A stretch of DNA of 64,000 nt from Pseudomonas mandelii. GTDB taxonomy: Bacteria; Pseudomonadota; Gammaproteobacteria; Pseudomonadales; Pseudomonadaceae. Location of the stretch: the NCBI RefSeq assembly GCF_006438925.1, contig NZ_RCZA01000002.1:310001-374000 (forward strand). Reading direction: 5' to 3'. Numbering within the stretch: position 1 is the stretch's first letter; each line of letters begins with the position of its first letter. Below are positions 1 through 10,338 of this stretch, piece by piece. The notes beneath the pieces are model-generated. The model made no database searches, was not told where the DNA came from, and saw nothing but the letters and a program-made list of their open reading frames with translations. The translations under genes and the position numbers were made by a program.

Positions 1-835
1 GCACCTGCGCCGCATAGCCTCGATAAGGTCTCCAGACTTCAGCTCGTTGCAACAACCCCCGAGCCGTCACCGCCTCACCTTCAAGCGCCGCCAGCGCATT
101 GATCAACCCCACATCTCCGCTCGGAAACGCATCCGGATCGCGCAACTGCCGCAAGGCGATGTATTGCGCCGTCCAGTCACCAATCCCGTGCAACGCCAGT
201 AGCCGGGCAACGCCGCCTTCCCGATCCGGCTCAAACAGTAAAGGATCATCGAGCAACGCCTGAGCCACACCCGACAGGGTTCGACCACGGCTTTTCGGCA
301 TCCCCAACGTCGCCAAGTCCACTAACGCCAAAGTGGCGGCCTGAGGAAACACATGGGTCACGCCGGGCAACGACGAAGCCAACGGCTCGCCATACTGCGC
401 CACCAGTTTCCCCGCCAGCTTAATCGCCGCGCCCACGCTAATCTGCTGCCCCAACACCGCACGAATCGCCAACTCCAGGCCATCCCACGCCCCCGGCACC
501 CGCAGCCCCGGACGCTCGGCAATCAACCGCGCCATCAAGGGATCAACCGCCAGCTGCCGATGAATCGTTGCCAGCTCCGCATCCAGATCAAACATCCGCC
601 GCAGCCGCGTGATGATCTCCGGCACGGCCGCTGAATCAGGAAAATCCAGGGTCAATTCAAGCGCATTCGCCGCCGCAGGCTTGATCGAAAACGTGCCATG
701 AACACCGTTCAACCCGATGCTGCGCGAGTAAACACCATCGACCACCGCCTCGATCCCCACAATTGCCCGTGCCGACAAAAAACCCAGCATCGCCGGCCAG
801 TCATAGGGCGGTGGATACTCCAGCAGCACCTTCAT
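1..835 (-). CDS. alkA: DNA-3-methyladenine glycosylase II (AlkA), 3' end cut by window edge
   Basis: The frame opens at an ATG at 835 and stays open to base 2, giving 278 codons without a stop, so the last few residues lie outside the window. The product begins MKVLLEYPPPYDWPAMLGFL, as in AlkA. AlkA removes alkylated bases (3-methyladenine and others) as the first step of base excision repair in the cytoplasm. A helix-hairpin-helix is visible (LLALHGIGDWTAQYIALR) and is followed by DAFPSGDVGL, whose Asp is at the catalytic position of the family. Length is close to E. coli AlkA (282 residues). No Ada methyltransferase domain precedes it: the frame begins at the glycosylase fold, and divergent DNA lies upstream. 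The family is clear; the precise substrate range cannot be read. Confidence 0.9.
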   Translation of the reverse strand, partial: MKVLLEYPPPYDWPAMLGFLSARAIVGIEAVVDGVYSRSIGLNGVHGTFSIKPAAANALELTLDFPDSAAVPEIITRLRRMFDLDAELATIHRQLAVDPLMARLIAERPGLRVPGAWDGLELAIRAVLGQQISVGAAIKLAGKLVAQYGEPLASSLPGVTHVFPQAATLALVDLATLGMPKSRGRTLSGVAQALLDDPLLFEPDREGGVARLLALHGIGDWTAQYIALRQLRDPDAFPSGDVGLINALAALEGEAVTARGLLQRAEVWRPYRGYAAQV

Positions 836-1025
836 AACGCCTCCGATTACCGATGAGTTCACCCAGACCAAGGATGGACCCAGTTCGCCCGACAGACTGG
901 AAAAGTCGCGTCGATCGGTCCACTCTCGGACACGGCGACACCCGGATGAGCTATCAATAAAAGAAACTCCAAGGGCAGGCTTGAGGTCTGCCCTGATTCA
1001 ATGCCTTTTTGAAGGAGAGACACCA

Positions 1026-1391
1026 ATGGCAACGTTCGAGCCCGGTCACCTGCACATCGAGCGCCATGCGCTGAACAAGGACGATTACAGTTACAACCTG
1101 CACATCGAATATGCCGTCAGTCAGGACCCCAAGGAAGGTGAAGGCATGCTCTTCAAGATGCATGGCACGGTTGGGGACAAGGAGTTAAAGGAAGAATTCT
1201 TCCTGCCCAAAGATCAGGCCTTCGACTTCGCCCGGCATGCCACGCGCATCGCGCAGAAGTACGGGATGCCCAAAGAGGCCAGTATCGGCTCGATACACAA
1301 GGAGTACGACGCCATGTTTGAAGATGTGCGGGCGCAGCTCCACGTCAAATCCGGTGATCCGATAAAACCTGAGCATCTGGATCGAATCTGA
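1026..1391 (+). CDS. Small conserved Pseudomonas protein, DUF5064-like
   Basis: A 121-residue acidic, soluble protein with no signal peptide or membrane segment. I chose the ATG at 1026 because AAGGAGAGA lies about 8 bases upstream; the in-frame ATG at 981 has no ribosome site. The sequence (MATFEPGHLHIERHALN, then YNLHIEYAVSQDPKEGEG and HKEYDAMFEDVRAQL) resembles the Pseudomonas DUF5064 family as I remember it. The pattern of short beta strands followed by an Ala-rich helix suggests a small alpha/beta fold. No catalytic motif is visible and function is unknown. A 7-bp stem with a 9-nt loop (972-994) sits in the likely mRNA leader. The gene stands alone, with alkA divergent on the left and a long repeat directly after its stop. 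Confidence 0.75.
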   Translation: MATFEPGHLHIERHALNKDDYSYNLHIEYAVSQDPKEGEGMLFKMHGTVGDKELKEEFFLPKDQAFDFARHATRIAQKYGMPKEASIGSIHKEYDAMFEDVRAQLHVKSGDPIKPEHLDRI

Positions 1392-1394
1392 AGG

Positions 1395-1577
1395 CCACCC
1401 CCTCACCCTGACCCTCCCGAAACGTCGGACCGCCCCAAGGGGCGAGGGGACTGACCGCGTTGCTCTTTCGATGTACATCGACCTGAAAGTCCAAATTGAA
1501 CTCAGGCTTTGAAAGCGACAAATATCTGCCCCCTTTCCCCCTCTCCCCACTGGGGAGAGGGCTGGGGTGAGGGGTGG
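1395..1577. repeat. Long composite intergenic repeat, copy 1
   Basis: Two outer arms (CCCCTCACCCTGACCCTCC at the left; a gagagggctggggtgagg-type arm at the right) flank a core. The reverse complement of the whole block matches 45848-46005: an 18-bp core (1474-1491) is identical to 45931-45948, and a 14-bp stretch GAGGGGACTGACCG also recurs. It fills most of the gap between the DUF5064-like gene and gcsR. The right arm contains a hairpin (CCTCTCCCC / GGGGAGAGG) that could act as a terminator. No protein is credible in it. Confidence 0.8.
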
Positions 1578-1670
1578 TTTTTGAATCCTCCATAAATCTC
1601 AAGATTTCACCCCAGCCCTCCACCAAGGCATACTTGCCACCCTCCGCACTCCAGAACCCAACAACGCCCC

Positions 1671-3179
1671 ATGCGTATCCACGTCAGCTTCATCGACCGC
1701 GTCGGCATTACCCAGGAAGTCCTGGCCCTGCTCGGTGGGCGCAATCTCAATCTGGATGCGGTGGAAATGGTTCCGCCCAACGTCTACATCGACGCCCCGA
1801 CCCTGAGCCCGGAAGTCCTCGAAGAACTGCGCGATGCGTTGTTCAGCGTGCGCGGCGTGCAAGCGGTGACGGTGGTCGACATTCTTCCCGGTCAGCGTCG
1901 GCACCTGCAGCTTGACGCGTTGCTCGCGGCCATGACTGACCCGGTTTTGGCGTTAGACAGTGCCGGCAAGGTGCTGCTGGCCAACCCGGCACTGATTGCG
2001 TTGTACGGTCGCGAGCCTGACGGCGAAAGCATCGCCGACCTGTTTGCCGACCCGGCATTGCTCGAAGCCCTGCTGGAAAACGGCTTCCGCCTGCCGCTCC
2101 GGGAAGTCACCGTCAACGGCCAGACGTTGCTGCTGGATGCCACACCGATAACCGACGCCGGCGCCCTGCTGACCCTGTATCAACCCAACCGCATCGGCGA
2201 ACGCCTGTCGGCGCTGCACCACGACCATGCCGAAGGTTTCGATGCGCTGCTCGGCGAGTCTCCGGCGATTCGCACCCTCAAGGCTCGCGCCCAGCGCGTT
2301 GCGACCCTTGATGCGCCGTTGCTGATCCAGGGCGAAACCGGCACCGGCAAAGAACTGGTGGCGCGTGCCTGCCACGCCATCAGCGCCCGGCACAGTTCGC
2401 CATTTTTGGCGTTGAACTGCGCGGCATTGCCGGAGAACCTCGCCGAAAGCGAACTGTTCGGCTACGCCCCCGGCGCCTTCACCGGCGCGCAACGAGGCGG
2501 CAAACCGGGGCTGATGGAACTGGCCAACCAGGGCACGGTGTTTCTCGATGAGATCGGCGAGATGTCGCCGTACCTGCAGGCGAAATTGCTGCGCTTCTTG
2601 AACGACGGCAGCTTCCGCCGGGTGGGCGGGGATCGTGAGGTGAAGGTCAATGTGCGGATCCTCAGCGCCACGCACCGCGACCTGGAAAAAATGGTCAGTG
2701 AAGGTTCGTTCCGCGAAGACCTCTTCTATCGCCTCAACGTCCTGAACGTCGAAGTCCCGCCCCTGCGCGAACGCGGCCAGGACATCCTGCTGCTGGCCCG
2801 CTACTTCATGCAGCAGGCCTGCGCGCAGATCCAGCGCCCGGTCTGTCGCCTGGCGCCCGGCACCTATCCGGCGCTGCTGGGCAATCGCTGGCCGGGCAAC
2901 GTGCGGCAATTGCAGAACGTGATCTTCCGCGCCGCCGCCATTTGCGAAAGCAGCCTGGTCGACATTGGCGACCTCGATATCGCGGGCACCTCGGTGGCGC
3001 GCGAGAGCGACAGCGACGTCGACAGCCTCGAACAGGCCATGGAAGAGTTCGAAAAAACCCTGCTGGAAAAGCTCTACGTCAGCTACCCCTCGACCCGCCA
3101 ACTGGCCAGCCGCCTGCAAACCTCCCACACCGCCATCGCCCATCGGTTACGCAAGTACGGCATTCCCAATAAGCCGTAA
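1671..3179 (+). CDS. gcsR: Sigma-54 enhancer-binding regulator of glycine cleavage genes (GcsR, TyrR-like)
   Basis: 502 residues in four parts: an ACT-like amino-acid-sensing domain (about 1-75), a PAS domain (about 80-190), a sigma-54 AAA+ domain (about 195-420), and a C-terminal TyrR-type helix-turn-helix (STRQLASRLQTSHTAIAHRL). Walker A is GETGTGKE (221-228), and the sigma-54 contact loop GAFTGA is intact (268-273), so it should activate sigma-54 promoters, unlike E. coli TyrR, which works with sigma-70. In P. aeruginosa the homologue GcsR senses glycine and activates the gcvH2-P2 operon from three 18-bp sites. Here the gene points at gcvH, and three matching sites plus a -24/-12 promoter lie in the 452-bp gap. 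No strong ribosome site precedes the ATG (ACGCCCC only). Confidence 0.93.
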   Translation: MRIHVSFIDRVGITQEVLALLGGRNLNLDAVEMVPPNVYIDAPTLSPEVLEELRDALFSVRGVQAVTVVDILPGQRRHLQLDALLAAMTDPVLALDSAGKVLLANPALIALYGREPDGESIADLFADPALLEALLENGFRLPLREVTVNGQTLLLDATPITDAGALLTLYQPNRIGERLSALHHDHAEGFDALLGESPAIRTLKARAQRVATLDAPLLIQGETGTGKELVARACHAISARHSSPFLALNCAALPENLAESELFGYAPGAFTGAQRGGKPGLMELANQGTVFLDEIGEMSPYLQAKLLRFLNDGSFRRVGGDREVKVNVRILSATHRDLEKMVSEGSFREDLFYRLNVLNVEVPPLRERGQDILLLARYFMQQACAQIQRPVCRLAPGTYPALLGNRWPGNVRQLQNVIFRAAAICESSLVDIGDLDIAGTSVARESDSDVDSLEQAMEEFEKTLLEKLYVSYPSTRQLASRLQTSHTAIAHRLRKYGIPNKP

Positions 3180-3217
3180 GCCTGACAATACAAGCTCATT
3201 ACCAACACAAAATCACT

Positions 3218-3306
3218 GTGGGAGCGAGCCTGCTCGCGAAGGCGTCCTGTCAGCTAGCGTTGATGGCGATTGATACACCGCTTTCGCGAGCAGGCTCGCT
3301 CCCACA
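3218..3306. repeat. Type-A REPIN (inverted REP pair)
   Basis: GTGGGAGCGAGCCTGCTCGC on the left and its reverse complement on the right enclose a ~45-bp spacer, so the whole folds into a long hairpin. It lies just after gcsR and before the operators, and probably ends gcsR transcripts. The same family recurs at 31110, 35461, 37203 and 49048. Confidence 0.9.
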
Positions 3307-3353
3307 TTAGTTTTGTGTCCAGCCTGAAAATCTGTTTAAAAGCGACCTCCATC

Positions 3354-3471
3354 TGTACTGAAAGCGCTACAGCGGAACGATATCGCTACACCCTCTCCTG
3401 ATCACCGCTGTGCAAGGCTTTGATCCACTTAGGCTTTTTTCTCCGCCTTGGTCTGTAGCGATTTCGCTACA
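3354..3471 (+). promoter_or_regulatory. Three TyrR/GcsR-type 18-bp operators upstream of gcvH
   Basis: Site 1 is TGTACTGAAAGCGCTACA (3354-3371), site 2 is CGGAACGATATCGCTACA (3373-3390), and site 3 is TGTAGCGATTTCGCTACA (3454-3471). Site 3 is a perfect palindrome of TGTAGCGA around TT; all three share the right half CGCTACA. Sites 1 and 2 repeat every 19 bp; site 3 starts 81 bp after site 2. They lie 65-180 bp upstream of the sigma-54 promoter, the right place for enhancer sites of the adjacent regulator. Assignment to GcsR is inference from the neighbouring gene and from the known P. aeruginosa arrangement. Confidence 0.85.
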
Positions 3472-3535
3472 GACAGCACATCGCCGCACGTCGAACAAAC
3501 ATATAACTTATTGATTTATAACAATAAAAAAACAT

Positions 3536-3551
3536 TGGCCGCGTTTTTGCT
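3536..3551 (+). promoter_or_regulatory. Sigma-54 (RpoN) promoter of the gcvH operon
   Basis: TGGCCGCGTTTTTGCT matches the -24/-12 consensus TGGCACG-N4-TTGCW with exact spacing and intact GG and GC. It is 80 bp before gcvH, preceded by an A/T-rich run, and downstream of three enhancer sites. It fits the GAFTGA-bearing regulator next door. Confidence 0.88.
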
Positions 3552-3631
3552 TAGTAACCATCCATAAAGTACGGCATTGCCGAGTATTCAATCGCGTCCA
3601 CCAGACGAGTCTGGCCCCCTTAGGAGTTTCC

Positions 3632-4015
3632 ATGAGCGAGTTGCGTTTTACTGAAGATCACGAATGGCTGCGCACCGAAGCTGACGGCAGCGTCACAGTC
3701 GGCATCACCGCTTTCGCACAGAACGCCTTGGGCGACGTGGTTTTCGTACAACTGCCTGAGCTGCAGTCCTACGACAAAGGCGCTGAAGCCGCCACCGTGG
3801 AATCGGTAAAAGCTGCCAGCGGCGTGTACATGCCGCTGGACGGTGAAGTGCTGGAAGTAAACCCGGCGCTGGACAGCAGCCCTGAACTGGTCAACGAAGA
3901 TCCGCTGGGCGAAGGCTGGTTCTTCCGCTTCCAGCCAACCGATGCATCGGCTGTCGCCAAACTGCTGGATCAAGACGCTTACGACCGTCTGATCAAAGCC
4001 AACGCCGAAGCCTGA
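3632..4015 (+). CDS. gcvH: Glycine cleavage system H protein
   Basis: 127 residues, the usual size. The lipoyl carrier lysine is K60 in [13 protein letters not shown]. The H protein shuttles the aminomethyl group from the P protein to the T protein and electrons to the L protein (lipoamide dehydrogenase, not in this window). The start is fixed by TAGGAGTTTCC just upstream. It is first in the gcvH-gcvP-sdaA-gcvT operon behind a sigma-54 promoter, 11 bp before gcvP. This catabolic cluster differs from any housekeeping gcv copy, which Pseudomonas genomes often carry as well. Confidence 0.97.
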   Translation: MSELRFTEDHEWLRTEADGSVTVGITAFAQNALGDVVFVQLPELQSYDKGAEAATVESVKAASGVYMPLDGEVLEVNPALDSSPELVNEDPLGEGWFFRFQPTDASAVAKLLDQDAYDRLIKANAEA

Positions 4016-4026
4016 GGAGCACTGAC

Positions 4027-6879
4027 ATGACTCAAGTAAGCCTGACCACTGCCAACGAATTCATCGCCCGCCACATTGGCCCGCGCGCTGGCGACGAGCA
4101 AGCCATGCTCAACAGCCTCGGCTTCGACTCCCTGGAAGCCCTGAGCGCCAGCGTCATCCCCGACAGCATCAAGGGCACCAGCGTCCTCGGTCTCGAAGAC
4201 GGCCTGAGTGAAGCCGACGCCCTGGCCTTGATCAAATCCATCGCCGGCAAAAACCAGCTGTTCAAGACCTACATCGGCCAGGGCTACTACGGCACGCACA
4301 CGCCGTCGCCGATCCTGCGCAACCTGCTGGAAAACCCGGCCTGGTACACCGCCTACACCCCGTACCAACCGGAGATTTCCCAGGGCCGTCTCGAAGCGCT
4401 GCTGAATTTCCAGACCCTGATCAGCGACCTCACCGGCCTGCCGATCGCCAACGCCTCTTTGCTCGATGAAGCCACCGCCGCCGCCGAAGCCATGACCTTC
4501 TGCAAACGCCTGAGCAAGAACAAGGGCAGCCACGCGTTCTTCGCCTCCGTGCATTGCCACCCGCAAACCCTCGACGTGCTGCGCACCCGTGCCGAGCCGT
4601 TGGGCATCGACGTGGTGGTCGGCGACGAGCGTGAGCTGAGCGACGTGACGCCGTTCTTCGGCGCCCTGCTGCAATACCCGGCGAGCAACGGTGATGTATT
4701 CGACTACCGCGAACTGACCGAACGCTTCCACGCCGCCAACGCCTTGGTCGCGGTCGCCGCCGACCTGCTGGCCCTGACCGTGCTCACCCCGCCGGGTGAA
4801 TTCGGCGCCGACGTGGCCATCGGCAGCGCGCAACGCTTCGGCGTGCCGCTGGGCTTCGGTGGCCCACACGCGGCGTACTTTTCGACGAAGGATGCGTTCA
4901 AGCGCGACATGCCGGGCCGTCTGGTCGGCGTCTCCGTGGACCGTTTCGGCAAGCCGGCCCTGCGCCTGGCGATGCAGACCCGCGAGCAACACATCCGTCG
5001 CGAGAAGGCCACCAGCAACATCTGCACCGCGCAAGTCTTGCTGGCCAACATCGCCAGCATGTACGCCGTGTACCACGGGCCAAAAGGCCTGACGCAGATC
5101 GCCAACCGCGTGCATCACCTGACGGCGATTCTGGCCCAAGGCTTGAGCGCACTGGGCCTGAGCGTCGAGCAGGAAAACTTCTTCGACACCCTGACCCTGA
5201 ACACCGGCGCCAACACTGCCGCGTTGCACGAAAAAGCACGTACAAAACAGATCAATCTGCGCGTGGTCGATGCTGAGCGTCTGGGCCTGTCCCTCGACGA
5301 AACCACGTCGCAAGCCGACGTGGAAACCCTGTGGGCCCTGCTGGCCGACGGCAAGCCCCTGCCGGACTTCGCCGCCCTCGCCGCCTCGGTGGTCAGCGCG
5401 ATCCCGGCCGCCCTGGTACGCCAGTCGCCAATCCTCAGCCACCCGGTGTTCAACCGTTATCACTCGGAAACCGAGCTGATGCGCTACCTGCGCAAGCTCG
5501 CCGACAAGGACCTGGCCCTGGATCGCACCATGATCCCGCTGGGTTCCTGCACCATGAAACTCAACGCCGCCAGCGAAATGATCCCGGTGACCTGGGCCGA
5601 ATTCGGCGCCCTGCACCCGTTCGCCCCGGCCGCGCAAAGCGCCGGCTACCAGCAGCTGACCGACGAGCTGGAAGCGATGCTCTGTGCCGCCACCGGGTAC
5701 GACGCGATCTCGCTGCAACCGAACGCCGGTTCGCAAGGTGAATACGCCGGTCTGCTGGCGATCCGCGCTTATCACCAGAGCCGTGGCGAAGACCGTCGCG
5801 ACATCTGCCTGATCCCGTCCTCGGCCCACGGCACCAACCCGGCCACCGCCAACATGGCCGGCATGCGCGTGGTGGTGACCGCCTGCGATGCCCGCGGCAA
5901 CGTCGACATCGAAGACCTGCGCGCCAAGGCCATCGAGCACCGCGAACACCTCGCGGCGTTGATGATCACCTACCCGTCGACCCACGGCGTGTTCGAAGAA
6001 GGCATCCGCGAAATCTGCGGCATCATTCACGACAATGGCGGCCAGGTGTACATCGACGGCGCCAACATGAACGCGATGGTCGGCCTCTGCGCGCCGGGCA
6101 AGTTCGGCGGCGACGTGTCGCACCTGAACCTGCACAAAACCTTCTGCATTCCCCACGGCGGTGGCGGCCCGGGCGTTGGCCCGATTGGCGTCAAATCGCA
6201 CCTGACGCCTTTCCTCCCGGGTCACGGGACCATGGAGCGCAAAGAAGGCGCGGTCTGCGCGGCACCGTTCGGCAGCGCGAGCATTTTGCCGATCACCTGG
6301 ATGTACATTCGGATGATGGGTGGCGCCGGTCTGAAGCGTGCGTCGCAACTGGCGATCCTCAATGCCAACTACATTTCCCGTCGCCTCGAAGAGCACTACC
6401 CGGTGCTCTACACCGGCAGCAACGGCCTGGTGGCGCACGAATGCATCCTCGATCTGCGCCCGTTGAAAGACAGCAGCGGCATCAGCGTCGATGACGTCGC
6501 CAAGCGCCTGATCGACTTCGGTTTCCACGCCCCGACCATGTCGTTCCCGGTCGCCGGCACGCTGATGATCGAGCCGACCGAAAGCGAATCCAGGGAAGAA
6601 CTGGACCGCTTCTGCGACGCCATGATCCGCATCCGCGAAGAAATCCGCGCGGTGGAAAACGGCACCCTGGACAAGGACGACAACCCGCTGAAAAACGCCC
6701 CGCACACCGCGGCGGAAATCGTCGGCGAGTGGACGCATCCGTACAGCCGTGAGCAAGCGGTTTATCCGGTAGCGTCGCTGATCGAAGGCAAGTACTGGCC
6801 ACCGGTCGGTCGGGTCGACAACGTGTTTGGCGACCGCAACCTGATCTGCGCCTGCCCGTCGATCGAAAGCTACGCTTAA
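4027..6879 (+). CDS. gcvP: Glycine dehydrogenase (decarboxylating), P protein
   Basis: 950 residues, a full-length single-chain P protein with the two homologous halves found in Gram-negative bacteria. It decarboxylates glycine with pyridoxal phosphate and passes the methylamine to lipoylated GcvH. The PLP lysine is K704 in [18 protein letters not shown], next to the glycine-rich loop. [15 protein letters not shown] and the N-terminal [17 protein letters not shown] block are typical. GAGGAGCACTGACATG gives a good ribosome site 11 bp after gcvH. Two hairpin elements follow its stop before sdaA, which may stabilise or partly terminate the message there. Confidence 0.98.
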   Translation: MTQVSLTTANEFIARHIGPRAGDEQAMLNSLGFDSLEALSASVIPDSIKGTSVLGLEDGLSEADALALIKSIAGKNQLFKTYIGQGYYGTHTPSPILRNLLENPAWYTAYTPYQPEISQGRLEALLNFQTLISDLTGLPIANASLLDEATAAAEAMTFCKRLSKNKGSHAFFASVHCHPQTLDVLRTRAEPLGIDVVVGDERELSDVTPFFGALLQYPASNGDVFDYRELTERFHAANALVAVAADLLALTVLTPPGEFGADVAIGSAQRFGVPLGFGGPHAAYFSTKDAFKRDMPGRLVGVSVDRFGKPALRLAMQTREQHIRREKATSNICTAQVLLANIASMYAVYHGPKGLTQIANRVHHLTAILAQGLSALGLSVEQENFFDTLTLNTGANTAALHEKARTKQINLRVVDAERLGLSLDETTSQADVETLWALLADGKPLPDFAALAASVVSAIPAALVRQSPILSHPVFNRYHSETELMRYLRKLADKDLALDRTMIPLGSCTMKLNAASEMIPVTWAEFGALHPFAPAAQSAGYQQLTDELEAMLCAATGYDAISLQPNAGSQGEYAGLLAIRAYHQSRGEDRRDICLIPSSAHGTNPATANMAGMRVVVTACDARGNVDIEDLRAKAIEHREHLAALMITYPSTHGVFEEGIREICGIIHDNGGQVYIDGANMNAMVGLCAPGKFGGDVSHLNLHKTFCIPHGGGGPGVGPIGVKSHLTPFLPGHGTMERKEGAVCAAPFGSASILPITWMYIRMMGGAGLKRASQLAILNANYISRRLEEHYPVLYTGSNGLVAHECILDLRPLKDSSGISVDDVAKRLIDFGFHAPTMSFPVAGTLMIEPTESESREELDRFCDAMIRIREEIRAVENGTLDKDDNPLKNAPHTAAEIVGEWTHPYSREQAVYPVASLIEGKYWPPVGRVDNVFGDRNLICACPSIESYA

Positions 6880-6885
6880 AACTGT

Positions 6886-6911
6886 GTGGGGGCGGGTTCG
6901 CCTGCCCCCAC
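6886..6911 (+). terminator. Strong hairpin after gcvP
   Basis: GTGGGGGCGGG, a TTCG tetraloop, then CCTGCCCCCAC, starting 7 bases after the gcvP stop. There is no T-run, so it is more likely an mRNA 3'-end stabiliser or partial attenuator than a full terminator. The G-rich arm resembles a degenerate type-A REP half. Confidence 0.5.
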
Positions 6912-6934
6912 GTTCAAGAACACCGCATTTCCCC

Positions 6935-7033
6935 GTAGGAGCTGCCGCAGGCTGCGATCTTTTGATCTTTTTCTCGAATTCACTCGGGCTTCAAGAGCAA
7001 GGTCAAAAGATCGCAGCCTGCGGCAGCTCCTAC
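6935..7033. repeat. Type-B REPIN between gcvP and sdaA
   Basis: GTAGGAGCTGCCGCAGGCTG at the left and its complement at the right, separated by ~40 bp, form a long hairpin inside the operon. The same family is found at 10837, 21789, 42167 and 58154. Confidence 0.9.
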
Positions 7034-7086
7034 CGGGTGCATCTCCCGTGATATTTGCGCCTATAACAAGAAACCGGAGAACAACC

Positions 7087-8463
<1,377 letters not shown>

Positions 8464-8501
8464 TGCTCACGCGCATTTGCACACTTTTTCAGGAGCTGAA
8501 T

Positions 8502-9626
8502 ATGTCCACCGAACAACTGTCGAAAACCCCGCTGCACGCACTGCACATCGAACTCGGCGCCCGCATGGTGCCGTTTGCCGGCTACGACATGCCGGTGCAA
8601 TACCCGCTCGGTGTGATGAAAGAACACCAGCACACCCGTGATCAGGCCGGGCTGTTCGATGTCTCGCACATGGGCCAGATCCGCCTGACCGGCGCCAATG
8701 CCGCCAAGGCGCTGGAAAGCCTGGTGCCGGTGGACATCATCGACCTGCCGGTGGGGATGCAGCGTTACGCGATGTTCACCAACGAGACCGGCGGCATCCT
8801 CGACGACCTGATGGTCGCCAACCTGGGTAACGACGAACTGTTCCTGGTGGTCAACGCCGCCTGCAAGGACCAGGACCTGGCGCATCTGCGCAAACACATC
8901 GGCGACCAGTGCACCATCGAACCGCTGTTCGAGGAGCGCGCCCTGCTGGCTCTGCAAGGTCCGGCCGCTGTCACCGTGCTCGCACGCCTGGCACCTGAAG
9001 TGGCGAAGATGACCTTCATGCAGTTCGCCCGCGTGAAACTGCTGGGTGTGGACTGCTTTGTCAGCCGTTCGGGCTACACCGGTGAAGATGGCTACGAAAT
9101 CTCCGTGCCGGCCGCCAATGCCGAAGCTCTGGCTCGCGCCCTGCTGGCCGAACCTGAAGTGGCGGCCATCGGCCTTGGCGCTCGCGACTCCCTGCGCCTG
9201 GAAGCCGGCCTGTGCCTCTATGGTCACGACATGAATACCGAGACCACCCCGATCGAAGCCAGCCTGCTGTGGGCTATCTCCAAGCCTCGTCGCGCTGATG
9301 GCGCACGTGCCGGCGGCTTCCCTGGCGCAGAAACCGTGTTCGGACAGCAACAAGCCGGTGTCAGCCGCAAACGCGTTGGCCTGTTGCCTCAGGAACGCAC
9401 GCCGGTGCGCGAAGGTGCAGAAATCGTTAATGAAGCAGGCGACATTATTGGTGCGGTTTGCAGTGGCGGCTTCGGTCCGACCCTGGGCGGCCCTTTGGCG
9501 ATGGGTTACGTCGACAGTGCTTATATCGCTCTCGAAACGCCGGTATGGGCGATCGTTCGTGGGAAAAAGGTGCCTTTGCTTGTAAGCAAAATGCCATTTG
9601 TTCCACAACGCTACTACCGCGGCTGA
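8502..9626 (+). CDS. gcvT: Glycine cleavage system aminomethyltransferase, T protein
   Basis: 374 residues. The T protein releases ammonia from aminomethyl-GcvH and loads the carbon onto tetrahydrofolate as 5,10-methylene-THF. Family blocks visible are [13 protein letters not shown] near the N terminus, FDVSHMGQI, and [13 protein letters not shown] in the folate-binding region. The ATG at 8502 has AGGAGCTGAAT upstream, and the gene starts 38 bp after sdaA, so it is the last gene of the operon. A 12-bp inverted repeat begins 21 bp after the stop. Confidence 0.97.
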   Translation: MSTEQLSKTPLHALHIELGARMVPFAGYDMPVQYPLGVMKEHQHTRDQAGLFDVSHMGQIRLTGANAAKALESLVPVDIIDLPVGMQRYAMFTNETGGILDDLMVANLGNDELFLVVNAACKDQDLAHLRKHIGDQCTIEPLFEERALLALQGPAAVTVLARLAPEVAKMTFMQFARVKLLGVDCFVSRSGYTGEDGYEISVPAANAEALARALLAEPEVAAIGLGARDSLRLEAGLCLYGHDMNTETTPIEASLLWAISKPRRADGARAGGFPGAETVFGQQQAGVSRKRVGLLPQERTPVREGAEIVNEAGDIIGAVCSGGFGPTLGGPLAMGYVDSAYIALETPVWAIVRGKKVPLLVSKMPFVPQRYYRG

Positions 9627-10029
9627 TTGACTGTTTCTATAAGTAACGCGGTTGCGTTAACAGTGCACTAATGTGTAACGCAACCGCCATAAAACAGTGC
9701 ATTACTTTACCTGTAAGCTTCGTTTATGAACTTTGCTTATATCGATCGAAAACAATTGAACACGGCGATTGCATAAGCCAACACTAGTTGCGGGATAAAC
9801 GCCCCGGCGCGAGCAAATCCGGGCCCTCCACAGGGCTTGTTTTTTCTCCTGTAGTTGGCGTAGAGTTTATTCACTGTGTTTGCATGGGTCGCTTGGAATC
9901 GTGACCTGGGCAGTAGCCTACAAGTTAGCTACATCCCGTTCGACGTCTTCTTACTCTCCTGCAACCAGCCCCAGTACTCTTTCACAAGAAGGAGGCTGTC
10001 ATTAATTTTCGCGTCAAAGGAAATAAGAA
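9627..10029 (+). promoter_or_regulatory. 403-bp gap: end of gcvT operon and long cold-shock leader
   Basis: It contains a perfect 12-bp inverted repeat GCGGTTGCGTTA / TAACGCAACCGC (9648-9659, 9676-9687) with a 16-nt loop; a terminator-like hairpin GCCCT-CCAC-AGGGC followed by TTGTTTTTT (9823-9845); and an A/T-rich stretch with a short GTAGC/GCTAC hairpin (9913-9933). The last 130-170 bases are probably the 5' leader of the cold shock gene, since csp mRNAs usually carry long structured leaders. I cannot fix a -10/-35 with confidence and see no protein gene. Confidence 0.55.
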
Positions 10030-10242
10030 ATGTCCCAACGTCAGAGCGGTACCGTCAAGTGGTTTAACGACGAGAAAGGTTTTGGTTTTATCACTCCAGA
10101 AAGCGGTCCGGATCTGTTCGTGCATTTCCGCGCTATTCAGGGCAACGGCTTCAAGAGCCTGAAAGAAGGCCAGAAAGTGACTTTCGTTGCTGTGCAAGGC
10201 CAGAAAGGCATGCAGGCTGACGAAGTACAAGCAGAAGCCTGA
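10030..10242 (+). CDS. Cold shock protein of the CspA/CapB type
   Basis: 70 residues, a single cold-shock domain. RNP1 (KGFGFITP) and RNP2 (LFVHFRAI) are intact, and the start [20 protein letters not shown] matches Pseudomonas CapB-like proteins. Such proteins bind single-stranded RNA and DNA and melt mRNA structures, mostly during cold shock. AAAGGAAATAAGAAATG gives the ribosome site. A long leader precedes the gene and a perfect rho-independent terminator follows 17 bases after the stop, so it is monocistronic. Which member of the Pseudomonas csp set it is cannot be told from sequence alone. Confidence 0.93.
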   Translation: MSQRQSGTVKWFNDEKGFGFITPESGPDLFVHFRAIQGNGFKSLKEGQKVTFVAVQGQKGMQADEVQAEA

Positions 10243-10259
10243 TCTTCTGTAACGAAAAA

Positions 10260-10289
10260 GCCCCTGATGCTGACATCAGGGGCTTTTTT
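10260..10289 (+). terminator. Rho-independent terminator of the cold shock gene
   Basis: GCCCCTGATG, loop CTGA, CATCAGGGGC, then six T: a perfect 10-bp stem. An A-run on the other side (GAAAAAG) would let it work in both directions. Confidence 0.93.
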
Positions 10290-10338
10290 GTGCGCGTAAA
10301 TCCGTAAAATGGCTTCTTTTTTCCGTCCAGAGGCTGCC

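Noticed and set aside
3180..3631. Glycine riboswitch upstream of gcvH
   Set aside because: No tandem aptamer or expression-platform pattern; the region is filled by a REPIN, operators and a sigma-54 promoter, so control is by protein.
3979..6756. 925-codon open frame antisense to gcvP
   Set aside because: It mirrors gcvP codon by codon; high third-position G/C keeps the opposite strand open. The product is Gly/Arg/Gln/Val-rich without domains.
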